From Xanthomonas sp. F10 (GTDB lineage Bacteria > Pseudomonadota > Gammaproteobacteria > Xanthomonadales > Xanthomonadaceae): a stretch of DNA of 64,000 nt. Position numbers and translations under genes: made by a program. Below the pieces are notes generated by a model. That model saw only the letters and a list, made by a program, of their open reading frames with translations. It did no database searches and had not been told where the DNA came from. Shown here one piece after another: positions 39,176 to 48,633 of this stretch. Each line of letters starts with the position of its first letter. The stretch's first letter is position 1. Location: NCBI RefSeq assembly GCF_014206815.1, contig NZ_JACHNP010000001.1:2570420-2634419 (forward strand), written 5' to 3'.

Positions 39176-41341
39176 ATGCAAATCGCGAAAGCGATGGGTT
39201 GGAGTGCGGCAGTGTTACTTTGCACTGGCCTGAGCGCCTGCGGGGGCGCTATCGATCACAAACACAGCGCAACCTCGGACGCCAAGCACGCGTCCGCTGC
39301 GGCCACCACTGCGCCGCCAATGGCCGCCGCTCAGCGCGCGTCCCTGTTCGACGCGAAGGACAGCGGCGCCCTGATCCGCTACACCAGCCTCACCCCGACC
39401 GGACACGACGGCGCCTTCGCCCTGTACCCCATCACCCTCAGCGAGGCGCACGCGATCAAGGCCAGCGTCGACGGCACGATGACGGTGCCCACACCGGACG
39501 GGAAAAACCTGCAGATCAGCTATCAGAGCCGGCGCGACGCCAGGCGCGGCATCTGGACGTGGGTCGGCCGGGTGGACGGCCAACCGATGGGCAACGAGAC
39601 GGTCATCACTTTCGGCAAGGACGCGGTGTTTGGGTCGCTGGGCACCATCGATGGCATGACCTACCAGCTCACCACCATCGAGGGCAAGCCCTACATCATG
39701 GCGGCCGCCAGCGCCGACCTGCATTCCGCCGGCAGCCGCGCGGACGCGCGACGCCTGGCCGATTCGGCCGTCCAACTGCCTCCGGGCGACACCGCGCAGG
39801 GCTATATCGCCGGATACAGCAGCCTCGCGCAAGTCAATGCACAGGCCGGCAGCACCTCGACCAACACGATCGACGTGCTGCTCGGCTATACGCCCGGCTA
39901 TCGGGACTACCGCGGCGGCATCACGGCGATCGACACCGTGCTCACCAATCTGGTGGAGACGGCGAACCAATCCTTCGCCAACGCCAACATCAATGTGCGC
40001 TACCGCCTGGTCGGGACCGTGCAGGTCGACTACCCCGACAACACACTGAACAACGGCACCCTCGACGAACTCACCGGCGTCAGCCAGGCGACCGCCGCAG
40101 CGCTGGTGCCGCTGCACGATGCCCGCGACCGGCTCGGCGCGGATATGGTCGGCCTCGTGCGACGCTTCAACAATTCCCAGCAGAGCTGTGGCGTCGCCTG
40201 GCAGTCCGGCGGCACCGATTCGCGCTGGGGCTACGCGGTGATCTCCGACGGCGTCGACGGTGGCTACTACTGCACCCGCGGCACCCTGGCCCACGAGTTC
40301 GGCCACCTCCTCGGCTCCGGCCACCAGCACGAAACCGGCCAGGAGCCGGGCTTCAATTTCGGCCACCGCAGCGACACCGGCAGCTTCCACACCACGATGG
40401 CTTACGCGGTCAATGGGCAGAGCGAGATCCTGGTGTATTCGTCACCGGCGATCAACACCTGCAACGGGCAAGCCTGTGGCGTGCCGGACCAGGCCGACAA
40501 TGCCCGCGCCTTCCTCACCACGGTGCCCAATGTGGTCCAGTACCGGCCGACCGTGGTGCCGCTGGACGATTCCAGTTCGCCCGGACAGATCATGGGCCCG
40601 TCCGGCAAATGCCTCGACGTCAGGAATGGAGATACCAACGATGGTGCCTCGATGCAGGTCTGGGACTGCAACGGGTTCCGCCAGCAGAAGTGGTCGTTCA
40701 AGCGTGGCAGCCATAGCCTGCGCGGCGAGGGCACCGACAAGGTGCTCGATATCACCGGCGTGAGCAGCGCCAATGGGGCACCGCTCCAGCTCTATCAATC
40801 GTTGAGCACCTCGAACCAGGGCTGGTACTTCACCAATGCCTCGCTCATCGCCAGCGGCGGCAAGGTCCTGGACGTGGTGGCGCTCGGGTCGAACAACGGC
40901 GCGCGGCTGCAGCTCTGGGACAATCTCGGTGGCACCAACCAGCGCTGGTCGTACAGCCCCTCGACCGGCGAGATCCGGGTCTCGACCGGACGCTGCCTGG
41001 ATGTCGCCGGTTTCGGCGTCACCGCCGGGACGCCGGTGCAACTCTGGGACTGCAACGGCACCAAGAACCAGCAATGGCAACTCGGCAAGAACGGCTCGAT
41101 CGTGGGCTACGGCGGCAATTGCCTGGAGGCAGCGAACACTGCCCAAAACGGCGGCGCGCTGCGCATGATGGCGTGCACCGGCACCGCCACGCAGGCGTGG
41201 CGGATCCGCGGCCAGATCCGCAGCGAGTTGAACGGCAAATGCCTGGACGATTCGGCCGGCGGCATTCGCAACGGCGCCATCGTGCAGATGTGGGAATGCC
41301 TGGGCAACGTCAATCAGCTTTGGGAAGTGCAGCCGAACTGA
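39176..41341 (+). CDS. Secreted lipoprotein metzincin protease with two ricin-B lectin domains
   Basis: Protein of 721 residues. A lipoprotein signal peptide ends LSAC with Cys22, so it is probably surface or membrane anchored. The catalytic domain carries the metzincin zinc motif HEFGHLLGSGH (His373, Glu374, His377, His383), followed by a Met-turn candidate TTMAYAV near residue 405. This fits a reprolysin-like zinc endopeptidase. From about residue 470 to the end six QxW repeats occur (Trp506, 550, 591, 634, 675, 716) at 41-44-residue intervals, enough for two beta-trefoil lectin domains that bind sugars. Third-position GC appears lower than in its neighbours. A role in degrading host or competitor glycoproteins is inferred. 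Confidence 0.85.
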   Translation: MQIAKAMGWSAAVLLCTGLSACGGAIDHKHSATSDAKHASAAATTAPPMAAAQRASLFDAKDSGALIRYTSLTPTGHDGAFALYPITLSEAHAIKASVDGTMTVPTPDGKNLQISYQSRRDARRGIWTWVGRVDGQPMGNETVITFGKDAVFGSLGTIDGMTYQLTTIEGKPYIMAAASADLHSAGSRADARRLADSAVQLPPGDTAQGYIAGYSSLAQVNAQAGSTSTNTIDVLLGYTPGYRDYRGGITAIDTVLTNLVETANQSFANANINVRYRLVGTVQVDYPDNTLNNGTLDELTGVSQATAAALVPLHDARDRLGADMVGLVRRFNNSQQSCGVAWQSGGTDSRWGYAVISDGVDGGYYCTRGTLAHEFGHLLGSGHQHETGQEPGFNFGHRSDTGSFHTTMAYAVNGQSEILVYSSPAINTCNGQACGVPDQADNARAFLTTVPNVVQYRPTVVPLDDSSSPGQIMGPSGKCLDVRNGDTNDGASMQVWDCNGFRQQKWSFKRGSHSLRGEGTDKVLDITGVSSANGAPLQLYQSLSTSNQGWYFTNASLIASGGKVLDVVALGSNNGARLQLWDNLGGTNQRWSYSPSTGEIRVSTGRCLDVAGFGVTAGTPVQLWDCNGTKNQQWQLGKNGSIVGYGGNCLEAANTAQNGGALRMMACTGTATQAWRIRGQIRSELNGKCLDDSAGGIRNGAIVQMWECLGNVNQLWEVQPN

Positions 41342-41428
41342 CGCGCCTGCCAACCTGGCAAGGCCGTCGCCGGCACCGCATCGGGTGCCGGCGACGTGCT
41401 GTTCGCGCCCCCTGCGTCGCGACGCCTC

Positions 41429-42586
41429 TTACCCAGTGCCGCGCTGCGCAGGAGCTGGCACGGCCGGCACGCCATCCTCGGCGCCAGGCGAACGCATCGC
41501 CTCCGAGTCGCTGGCGCGTACCGGCGGATGCGACAGCCGCACCGGCTCAGGCGCCACTTCCGCGCGCAGCAGCGGCAGCGCATAGGGATGCTCGCGCACC
41601 AGGAAGTCCAGCATGCGTTCGCGCACGATGCAGCGCAGGTCGAAGGCATCGCCGGAATTGCGTGCACTGACCAGCAGGCGCACCTGGATCGTGCGCTCGC
41701 TGGTGTCGGTCACCTGGGTCACGCAGACCCGCCCATCCCACAGCGGCTCGCTCTTGCAGATGCGCTCCAGTTCGGCGCGCACCTGCGCGATCGGCGTGCG
41801 GTAGTCCAGCCACAGGAACGCGGTGCCGAGCAGGTCGGCGCTGCTGCGCGTCCAGTTCTGGAACGGGTTCTCGATGAACCAGGTCAGCGGCACCACCATC
41901 CGCCGCTCGTCCCAGATCCGCACCACCACGTAGGAACTGCCGATCTCCTCGATGCGTCCCCACTCGCCTTCGACGATGACCACATCGTCGAGCCGGATCG
42001 GCTGGGTCAGCGCGATCTGCAGGCCGGCGATCAGGTTGCCGAACACCGGCTTGGCGGCGATACCGGCGACCAGGCCGATGATGCCGGCCGAGGCCAGCAG
42101 GGTGGTGCCGATCTGCCGCACCGCCGGGAAGGTCAGCAGCACGATCGAGGTGCCGACCAGGATGATCGTGCCCATCGCCACCCGCGCCAGCACCCGGGTC
42201 TGGGTCTGCACACGGCGCGCGGTGAGGTTGTCCGCCACCTCGATCGGATGGCTGCGCAGGATCGCCGTTTCCAGCGCCGCCACGCCGCGCACCAGCAGCC
42301 AGGTCACGCAGCCGATCATGCCGATGTGCAGCAGGTGCTGCAGGTCGGTCAGTGCCTTCTCGTCCAGCGGGGTGGATTCGAGCGCAAAGCTGAGCATCAG
42401 CATCGGCAGCAGGAAGGCGACCGGCACGCTGATCACGCGCACGATGCGCGCGCGCCGGTAGTCGCGGCCACGCATGCGCTGGGCGATGCGCAACAGCAGC
42501 CACCAGGCCAGAAAACCGAGAATCAGCGCGGCGCCGATCGGCAGCGTGTAGGCACGCCAGGGCACCCAGTGAAGATCGAGGGTCAA
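41429..42586 (-). CDS. Small-conductance mechanosensitive channel, MscS family
   Basis: Inner-membrane osmotic-safety channel of 385 residues. Several hydrophobic segments precede the MscS core (TTLLASAGIIGLVAGIAAKPVFGNLIAGLQIALTQP), the pore-lining and gate helix region, and the beta domain VVIVEGEWGRIEEIGSSYVVVRIWDERRMVVPL. A cytoplasmic alpha-beta domain and an acidic/proline tail follow. The best start is a TTG at 42586: CAGGAG lies 6 bases upstream and the protein then begins with a short periplasmic/amphipathic segment and a first helix. Longer readings upstream are low-complexity and lack a ribosome-binding site. It is a stand-alone gene. Confidence 0.87.
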   Translation of the reverse strand: MTLDLHWVPWRAYTLPIGAALILGFLAWWLLLRIAQRMRGRDYRRARIVRVISVPVAFLLPMLMLSFALESTPLDEKALTDLQHLLHIGMIGCVTWLLVRGVAALETAILRSHPIEVADNLTARRVQTQTRVLARVAMGTIILVGTSIVLLTFPAVRQIGTTLLASAGIIGLVAGIAAKPVFGNLIAGLQIALTQPIRLDDVVIVEGEWGRIEEIGSSYVVVRIWDERRMVVPLTWFIENPFQNWTRSSADLLGTAFLWLDYRTPIAQVRAELERICKSEPLWDGRVCVTQVTDTSERTIQVRLLVSARNSGDAFDLRCIVRERMLDFLVREHPYALPLLRAEVAPEPVRLSHPPVRASDSEAMRSPGAEDGVPAVPAPAQRGTG

Positions 42587-42857
42587 GATGCGCTCCTGTG
42601 TCGGGGGGAGGAGTCGCGATAGTCTGGCAGCGCAGGGATTAGCGCGATGTCGAGCGCGCGCAGCGCGGTGCCAGGCAAGGACAGCCGCAGCCGCAGCAGG
42701 CATCGACGCGTGTGCACGGGCTCCTGCAAAAAGTGGGACCGCAGCGCGATATCAGGCCGCCGTACGGCAACGCCTGCCGTCGGTACCTCCCGCGTGCCCC
42801 GTCCCCAACGCCAGCGCCGACGCGCACGCTGCGCGCCGGCGAACGGCGCCAACCCCG

Positions 42858-44252
42858 CTACGTGAGCGGCATGGCGACGGTGCGCCCGTTCTGCTTGCGC
42901 ACGATCGCCATCGCGATCTCCAGCGACTGCTCGTAGTTCAGCCGCGGATCCACGCTGGAGCGGTAGGCGCGCTCCAGGTCGCGCTCGGTCAGTTCGCGCG
43001 CGCCGCCGGTGCACTCGGTGACGTCCTCGCCGGTCAGCTCCAGATGCACGCCGCCCAGGCGGGTACCGGCCGCGGCGTGGATGTCGAACGACTGCTCCAC
43101 CTCGCCCAGGACGTTCTGGTAGCGCCGGGTCTTGTAGCCGTTGCTGGTGCTCTCGGTGTTGCCGTGCATCGCATCGCACACCCACAGCACGCGGCGGCCG
43201 TCGCGCTTCACCGCCTCCAGCAGCGGCGGCAGCTTCTCGGCGATCTGCGCCGCGCCCATGCGGTGGATGAAGGTCAGCCGGCCCGGCTCGTCCTCCGGAT
43301 TGAGCACGTCGATCAGGCGCAGCAGTTGGTCCGGCTGCGCCGACGGACCGACCTTGATCGCGATCGGATTGCGGATGCCGCGGAAGTACTCCACGTGCGC
43401 GCCGTCCAGCGCCGCGGTGCGCATGCCGATCCACGGGTAGTGCGTGCTGAGGTTGAACCAGCCCCACTGCCGCGGTACTTCGCGGGTCAGTGCTTCCTCG
43501 TAGGGCAGCAGCAAGGCCTCGTGCGAGGTGTAGAAATCGACCCGGTTGAGGTTGTACAGCTGCGCGCCGGACAGGGTCTCCATGAAGCGCACCGCATCGC
43601 CGATCGAGCCCACCATCTTCTGGTAGTCCTCGGCCAGCGGCGAATAGCCGACCCAGCTCAGGTTCCAGTACTCGGGATGGTGCAGGTCGGCGAAGCCGCC
43701 GTCGATCAACGCACGCACAAAGTTCATGGTCATCGCCGAACGCGAGTGCGCGGTGATCATGCGCCGCGGATCCGGCACCCGCGCCTGCGCGGTGAACTCC
43801 GGGCCGTTGACCACGTCGCCGCGGTAGCTGGGCAGGGTCACGCCGTCACGGGTTTCGGTGTCGGCCGAGCGCGGCTTGGCGTATTGCCCGGCATAGCGGC
43901 CGACCCGCACCACCGGCAGGCGCAGGCCGTGCACCAGCACCAGGCTCATCTGCAGCAGCACCTTGAGCCGGTTGGAAATGGTGCCGGATTCGCAATCGCT
44001 GAAGTTCTCCGCGCAATCGCCGCCCTGCAGCAGGAAGCGCTTGCCTTCCTGCGCCTCGGCCAGCTGCTTCTTCAGCGCGAAGATCTCCCAGGAGGTGACC
44101 AGCGGCGGCAAGTGCCGCAGCTCCGCCAGCGCGGCCTCCAGTGCCTGCGGATCCGGATACACCGGCATCTGCAGCGCCGGCCGCTCGCGCCAACTGGCGG
44201 GTGACCAGGACGACGAGGCGGATTCGGACACGGCGGCGGCAGACAGATTCAT
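42858..44252 (-). CDS. Class II 3-deoxy-7-phosphoheptulonate (DAHP) synthase
   Basis: First enzyme of the shikimate pathway, condensing phosphoenolpyruvate and erythrose-4-phosphate. The 464-residue protein belongs to the class II (plant/actinobacterial) type: FLLQGGDCAENF near residue 95, RVGRYAGQYAKPRS near 140, the RGDVVNGPEF turn, and the C-terminal WVCDAMHGNTE and RLGGVHLELTGEDVTEC blocks with the metal-binding Cys, His, Glu and Asp. It has no recognisable chorismate-mutase domain. AAGGAG precedes the ATG at 44252; longer in-frame readings would invade the divergent promoter region. It is divergent from the second TonB receptor gene. Class I isozymes, if any, are elsewhere. Confidence 0.93.
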   Translation of the reverse strand: MNLSAAAVSESASSSWSPASWRERPALQMPVYPDPQALEAALAELRHLPPLVTSWEIFALKKQLAEAQEGKRFLLQGGDCAENFSDCESGTISNRLKVLLQMSLVLVHGLRLPVVRVGRYAGQYAKPRSADTETRDGVTLPSYRGDVVNGPEFTAQARVPDPRRMITAHSRSAMTMNFVRALIDGGFADLHHPEYWNLSWVGYSPLAEDYQKMVGSIGDAVRFMETLSGAQLYNLNRVDFYTSHEALLLPYEEALTREVPRQWGWFNLSTHYPWIGMRTAALDGAHVEYFRGIRNPIAIKVGPSAQPDQLLRLIDVLNPEDEPGRLTFIHRMGAAQIAEKLPPLLEAVKRDGRRVLWVCDAMHGNTESTSNGYKTRRYQNVLGEVEQSFDIHAAAGTRLGGVHLELTGEDVTECTGGARELTERDLERAYRSSVDPRLNYEQSLEIAMAIVRKQNGRTVAMPLT

Positions 44253-44410
44253 GAAAGGACTCCTTGGCAGTGTGTGATGTTCGCAGAGCCGGGGCGCGCC
44301 GCATAGCGCCGCACGCCGGTCACGCTGGCAGCGCCGCGACATGAATGGCAAGCAACCCCGCGACGCCACCATGACTTCCGGCCTACGCCGGCGTTTTTGC
44401 GAAAGCACAC

Positions 44411-44425
44411 TGTTATTAAGTAACA
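44411..44425. promoter_or_regulatory. Dyad upstream of the second TonB receptor
   Basis: TGTTA-TTAAG-TAACA is an AT-rich dyad 28 bases upstream of the receptor start, in a GC-rich background. It could be an operator or overlap a promoter; no regulator is encoded nearby. Confidence 0.35.
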
Positions 44426-44452
44426 ATTCCTCTTCCTTCGGTCCGCCTCGCC

Positions 44453-46594
44453 ATGACACGTCGCCCCCTCTCCTCCGCCATCGCCCTGGTCCTGCTGGTC
44501 GCCCCGGGTCTCGCCCTCGCCGCAGACGCCGCCACCGACAGCACCGCTGCCGCCGAACCGACCGTCGATCTCGACCCGGTCACCGTCACCGCCAAGCTGG
44601 AAGCCGCGCGCAACGCGCTGTCGCCGGACATCGGCAGCAGCCAGTACGCGATCAGCGCCGAGGACATCGCCCGCCTGCCGCTGGGCGCCTCCACCCCGCT
44701 CAACCAGGTGCTGCTGCAGGCCCCGGGCGTGGTCCAGGATTCCTATGGCGGCGTGCACGTGCGCGGCGACCACGCCAACCTGCAGTACCGCATCAACGGC
44801 GTGATGATCCCCGAGTCCATCTCCGGCTTCGGCCAGACCCTGGACCCGCGCACGATCAAGAACATCCGCCTGCTCGACGGCGCACTGCCGGCGCAGTTCG
44901 GCGACCGCACCGCGGCGGTGGTCGACATCACCACCAAGAACGGCGTGGAACTGGGCAACGGCGGCAGCGTCGGCATCACCGGCGGCTCCTACGGCACGCT
45001 CAACCCCAACGCCTCGTGGTGGGGCAGCGACGGCCGCTTCAGCTGGTTCGCCAGCGGCAACTACCTGCAGAACCGCATCGGCATGGAAAACCCGACCGAC
45101 AGCGACAACCCGATCCACGACAAGACCCACCAGGGCAAGGGCTTCGCCGATCTCAGCTACCTGCTGAACGAGAGCACCCGGCTCAGCCTGCTGGTCGGCT
45201 ACGCCAACAACCGCTTCCAGATCCCCAACAACCCGGGGCAGACGCCGGCGTTCACCTACTTGGGCAACAACAGCTTCGATTCCGCGCAACTCGACGAGAA
45301 CCAGCGCGAGAACACCCGCTTCGGCACCCTGGTGCTGCAAGGCGCACTGGGCGACACCAGCTACCAGCTGTCGGCCGGCCAGCGCTACAGCAGCGTCGCG
45401 TTCTCCCCGGACATCGCCGGCGACCTGATCTTCAACGGCATCGCCTCGCAGGTGCAGCGCGCCAACCGCGCCAGCACCCTGCAAGCCGACTTCTCCACGC
45501 CGTGGGGCGGCACGCACACCTTGCGCTATGGCGTGTACGGCAACTTCGAACACGCCAATGCCAGCAACAACGCCTACGTGTTCCCGGCCAACGACGACGG
45601 CAGCCAGAGCAGCGACGTGCCGCTGTTCATCCCCGACGCCAGCCGTTTCCACGCCAGCACCTACGCGGTGTACCTGCAGGACGAATGGCAGCCGAGCGAC
45701 GCCTGGACCATCAACTACGGCGTGCGCGGCGACCGCTACAAGGCCTTCGGCACCACCGAGGGCCAGCTCAGCCCGCGCCTGGGCGTGGTCTGGCATGCCA
45801 GCGACAGCACCACCCTGCACGCTGGCTATGCGCGCTACTTCACCCCGCCGGCCACCGAACTGATCTCCACCAGCGACATCGCCCTGTACGACGGCACCAC
45901 CAACCAGCAGTCGGCAGCAGGCGGCCCGACCAAGCCGCTGAGCGAGCGCAGCGACTACTACGACCTGGGCATCTCGCAGATGGTCGGCGACCACCTGACC
46001 CTGGGCCTGGACACCTACTACCGCAAGGCCGACCGCCTGCAGGACGAAGGCCAGTTCGGTGCCGCCTACGTCTATTCCACCTTCAACTACCGCTACGGCC
46101 GCATCCGCGGCGCCGAGTTCAGCGCCGACTACAGCAACGGCCCGATCAACGCCTACTTCAACGCGGCCTACAGCAAGGCCATGGGCAAGCGGGTGATGAC
46201 CAGCCTGTACAACTTCGACCCGGACGCGCTGGCCTACGCCTACGACCACTGGATCCACCTGGACCACGACCAGAAGCTGACCTCCTCCGGCGGCATCAAC
46301 TACGCCCTGGCCGACGACAGCCGCATCGGCGCCGACTACCTGTTCGGCAGCGGCCTGCGCACCGACGCCGACGGCGTGCCTAACGGCGGCGAGTTGCCGG
46401 CGTATTTCCAGCTCAACCTCAGCGCCGGCCACGACTTCGCCCTGGCCAGCAACCACCCGCTGCACGCGCAGCTCGCCGTGCTCAACGTGCTCGACCGCCA
46501 CTACCAGTTGCGCGACGGCGGCGGCATCGGCGTGTTCGCGCCGCAGTGGGCGCCGCGCCGTGGCGTCTACCTGAGCCTGCAACAGGACTTCTGA
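44453..46594 (+). CDS. TonB-dependent receptor
   Basis: Outer-membrane receptor of 713 residues with signal peptide (SSAIALVLLVAPGLALAAD), a TonB-box-like DLDPVTVTAKL, a plug (STPLNQVLLQAPGVVQDSYGGVHVRGDHANLQYRINGVMIPE cut into the usual loops, then FGDRTAAVVDITTKNG) and a long barrel ending YLSLQQDF with a terminal phenylalanine. The plug lacks some of the standard siderophore-receptor hallmarks, so the ligand may not be iron. The gene is divergent from the DAHP synthase and followed by a 13-base-pair stem-loop and, after 277 bases, a secreted hydrolase gene. A functional link between the two is not shown. Confidence 0.9.
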   Translation: MTRRPLSSAIALVLLVAPGLALAADAATDSTAAAEPTVDLDPVTVTAKLEAARNALSPDIGSSQYAISAEDIARLPLGASTPLNQVLLQAPGVVQDSYGGVHVRGDHANLQYRINGVMIPESISGFGQTLDPRTIKNIRLLDGALPAQFGDRTAAVVDITTKNGVELGNGGSVGITGGSYGTLNPNASWWGSDGRFSWFASGNYLQNRIGMENPTDSDNPIHDKTHQGKGFADLSYLLNESTRLSLLVGYANNRFQIPNNPGQTPAFTYLGNNSFDSAQLDENQRENTRFGTLVLQGALGDTSYQLSAGQRYSSVAFSPDIAGDLIFNGIASQVQRANRASTLQADFSTPWGGTHTLRYGVYGNFEHANASNNAYVFPANDDGSQSSDVPLFIPDASRFHASTYAVYLQDEWQPSDAWTINYGVRGDRYKAFGTTEGQLSPRLGVVWHASDSTTLHAGYARYFTPPATELISTSDIALYDGTTNQQSAAGGPTKPLSERSDYYDLGISQMVGDHLTLGLDTYYRKADRLQDEGQFGAAYVYSTFNYRYGRIRGAEFSADYSNGPINAYFNAAYSKAMGKRVMTSLYNFDPDALAYAYDHWIHLDHDQKLTSSGGINYALADDSRIGADYLFGSGLRTDADGVPNGGELPAYFQLNLSAGHDFALASNHPLHAQLAVLNVLDRHYQLRDGGGIGVFAPQWAPRRGVYLSLQQDF

Positions 46595-46610
46595 GCAAGC
46601 CGCGGCGATG

Positions 46611-46640
46611 GCCTGCGGCGCACGGTCGTGCGCTGCAGGC
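46611..46640 (+). other. Stem-loop after the second TonB receptor
   Basis: GCCTGCGGCGCAC (46611-46623) and GTGCGCTGCAGGC (46628-46640) pair over 13 bases with one mismatch and a 4-base loop, 16 bases after the stop. No T-run follows, so it may stabilise the mRNA 3' end or act with Rho rather than terminate alone. Confidence 0.4.
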
Positions 46641-46871
46641 GTCGTGGCAGAGCAGCGGTACCACGCCGCCGAATTCGCCACGATGCTGCGCCGCGATCGC
46701 AGGACGCGGCGGGTCCGGCCGCTTGCCGCGACCCGTCCGGCATTGCAGCGAAGCCGCGTGCCGCGTCGTGGCCGTGGCCTCGCCCAGCGAAGGCAGGTCC
46801 GCGACGGCCTGCCGATCGCAACGGACCGCCACGACGCGTTGCCGCGCATCCGTCCAGGCCAGGTCGCGCCC

Positions 46872-47756
46872 ATGCTGAAACACCTGTTCGCCGCCGCCCT
46901 CGCGGCCGCCGTCCTCGCCCTCGCCGCACCGCCGCCGGCGCACGCCGCACGCGTCACGGACTTCCGGATGCCGGTGGTCGTGCAAGGCGTCGACTACGAC
47001 CTGGCCGCCCGCGTGTATCGCCCCGCCGGCCCCGGTCCGTTCCCGCTGATCGTCATCCACCACGGCACGCCTGCAGACAAGCGCAAGCTCGCCGACACCC
47101 GCCTCGGCTTCGCCCGCGCCGCACGCTGGTTCGCCGCCCACGGCGACATGGTGGTGGTGGCGCTGCGGCCCGGCTACGGCAACTCCAGCGGCCGCTATCT
47201 GGAAGGCGCCGGCAACTGCCACGACGTCGATTTCGTCGTCGCCGGGCGCAAGATCGCCGCGGCGGAGGCGGCGATCATCGAGGCCGCCGCCCGCCTTCCC
47301 GGCGTGGATCCGCAGCGCATCGTCGTGGTCGGCCAATCCGCCGGCGGGCTCGGCGCGGTGGCGCTGGCCGATGCGCCGCCACCCGGTGTGCGCGGCGTCA
47401 TCAGCTTCGCCGGCGGGCGCGGCAGCAACGGCAAGGAGGTCATCTGCGCCGGCGAGGATCGCCTGATCGAGGCGGAGAAGACCCTGGGCGCGGCCAACAC
47501 GCTGCCGCAGCTATGGCTGTATGCCGAGAACGATCACTTCTTCCGGCGCGAACTGGCGCACCGCATGTATGCGGCCTACCGCGCCGGCTCGACGCCGCCG
47601 GTCGCCTTCGTCGATCTGCCGCCGTTCGGCGACGATGGCCACAAGACCTTCGGCCAGGCCGACCCGTCGGTCTGGGCCAGGCCGGTGGCCGCGTTCCTCG
47701 CCCAGGTCCTGTCGCCGGCCGCAGGCGCGCCGGCGCCGGCCAGCGCGTCGCGCTGA
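46872..47756 (+). CDS. Secreted alpha/beta hydrolase, dienelactone-hydrolase-like
   Basis: Exported enzyme of 294 residues. Signal peptide: KHLFAAALAAAVLALAAPPPAHA, cleaved before ARV. The nucleophile elbow is VGQSAGGLG near residue 157. The acid is probably in LWLYAENDHFF near residue 220 and the histidine in GDDGHKTFG near residue 258. The N-terminal strand pattern VDYDLAARVYRPAGPGPFPLIVIHHG is typical of secreted DLH/esterase proteins. The signal peptide fixes the ATG at 46872; upstream in-frame sequence is arginine-rich and untypical. The substrate (an ester, lactone or peptide) is not predictable. The tail is a low-complexity Ala/Pro segment. Confidence 0.82.
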   Translation: MLKHLFAAALAAAVLALAAPPPAHAARVTDFRMPVVVQGVDYDLAARVYRPAGPGPFPLIVIHHGTPADKRKLADTRLGFARAARWFAAHGDMVVVALRPGYGNSSGRYLEGAGNCHDVDFVVAGRKIAAAEAAIIEAAARLPGVDPQRIVVVGQSAGGLGAVALADAPPPGVRGVISFAGGRGSNGKEVICAGEDRLIEAEKTLGAANTLPQLWLYAENDHFFRRELAHRMYAAYRAGSTPPVAFVDLPPFGDDGHKTFGQADPSVWARPVAAFLAQVLSPAAGAPAPASASR

Positions 47757-47921
47757 CGCAGGCCCGCATCGCGCGATCAGCGGTGGAGCCGGCGGCCGGA
47801 TCGGATGGAGAACGTGCGTGCGCGGTGGTGGGCGCGGGCTGCGCGGGCGCTGCCGCAGCGGCAGCCCAGCGGCGCCGCCAGGGCGGTCAGGCCGAGCGAT
47901 CCGCGCGCAACAGGGGCACGC

Positions 47922-48434
47922 TCAGATCAGCGTGCGCCGGCGGCTCTTGAAGCCGGCATAGAGCGCGAACACGGCCAGCAGCACGAAACAGATCAGGCAC
48001 CACATCGGCATCGACAGGCCGAGGAAGCGCCAGTCGATGTTGCCGCAATCGCCGGTGCCGGTCAGCACCCGGCGCAGCACCTCGAACGGTCCCAGGGTCT
48101 CGCGCAGGAAGCTCAGCGGCGGGCCGCAGGAGGCCATCGGGTCCGGGAACAACTGCACCGAGACGTGTTTGGTGGAGATGCCGGCGCCCACGAGCGCGGC
48201 CAGGAACGCCAGCACGCCATAGAGCTTGCGCCCGCCGGCGCTGCGCGGCCCGTGCAAGGCGCCGAGCAGGAACAGCACGCCCAGCGCGGCGAACGCGATG
48301 CGCTGGAAGATGCACAGCGGGCACGGCTCGATGCCCAGCTGCAGCTGCACGAAGATCGCATAGCCCAGCAAGCCGGCGCAGATCAGAAAGCCGAGCAGGA
48401 ACTGCGCGCGGAAACCCCAGCGTAACGGATTCAT
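47922..48434 (-). CDS. dsbB: Disulfide bond formation protein B
   Basis: Inner-membrane oxidoreductase of 170 residues that reoxidises DsbA and passes electrons to quinones. Four hydrophobic helices are visible. The first redox pair is in EPCPLC (Cys38, Cys41) and the second pair is Cys103 in MASCGPP and Cys130 in TGDCGNI, matching the Escherichia coli positions 41, 44, 104 and 130 after a 1- to 3-residue shift. The arginine after the first pair (FQRI) that contacts the quinone is present. The start MNPLRWGFRAQ is preferred; a longer in-frame start at 48494 is rejected. It lies downstream of the rplQ terminator, in the same orientation, and is probably a separate unit. Confidence 0.93.
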   Translation of the reverse strand: MNPLRWGFRAQFLLGFLICAGLLGYAIFVQLQLGIEPCPLCIFQRIAFAALGVLFLLGALHGPRSAGGRKLYGVLAFLAALVGAGISTKHVSVQLFPDPMASCGPPLSFLRETLGPFEVLRRVLTGTGDCGNIDWRFLGLSMPMWCLICFVLLAVFALYAGFKSRRRTLI

Positions 48435-48544
48435 CGGACTCGGACTCGCAGCGACGATCCGCGCATTATCCGCGATCGTGCGCCCCATCACCATGTGTCA
48501 TGGCGCCAGTGGCAGTCGCTTTCCCGCACGCGACCACGCTCCAC

Positions 48545-48572
48545 CAATCCCCAATCCCGACTCCCCGATCCC
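48545..48572 (-). repeat. Heptad tandem repeat
   Basis: Four degenerate 7-base units of the type GGGATTG (minus strand) stand between the rplQ terminator and dsbB. The same unit recurs near 56683-56774. Such GGGATTC heptads are a known feature of Xanthomonas spacers, but the match here is by eye. Confidence 0.5.
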
Positions 48573-48578
48573 CGCCCC

Positions 48579-48608
48579 AAAAACAAAAAAGCCCGGACAT
48601 GCCGGGCT
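48579..48608 (-). terminator. Intrinsic terminator of the alpha operon
   Basis: On the minus strand AGCCCGG, loop CATGT and CCGGGCT form a perfect 7-base-pair stem followed by TTTTTTGTTTT, starting 25 bases after the rplQ stop. It closes the rpsM-rpsK-rpsD-rpoA-rplQ transcript. Confidence 0.85.
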
Positions 48609-48633
48609 CCTTGCTGCTGCAGGTGCGAACCGA

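Noticed and set aside
44378..44398. CCGGC-CTAC-GCCGG followed by TTTTT, upstream of the second TonB receptor
   Set aside because: The stem is only 5 base pairs and it precedes rather than follows a gene. It could be an attenuator, but there is too little evidence to list it.
44249..46957. A 902-codon minus-strand open frame
   Set aside because: It lies antisense to the TonB receptor with clear signal, plug and barrel; composition is Val/Ala/Gly/Arg biased without any domain.
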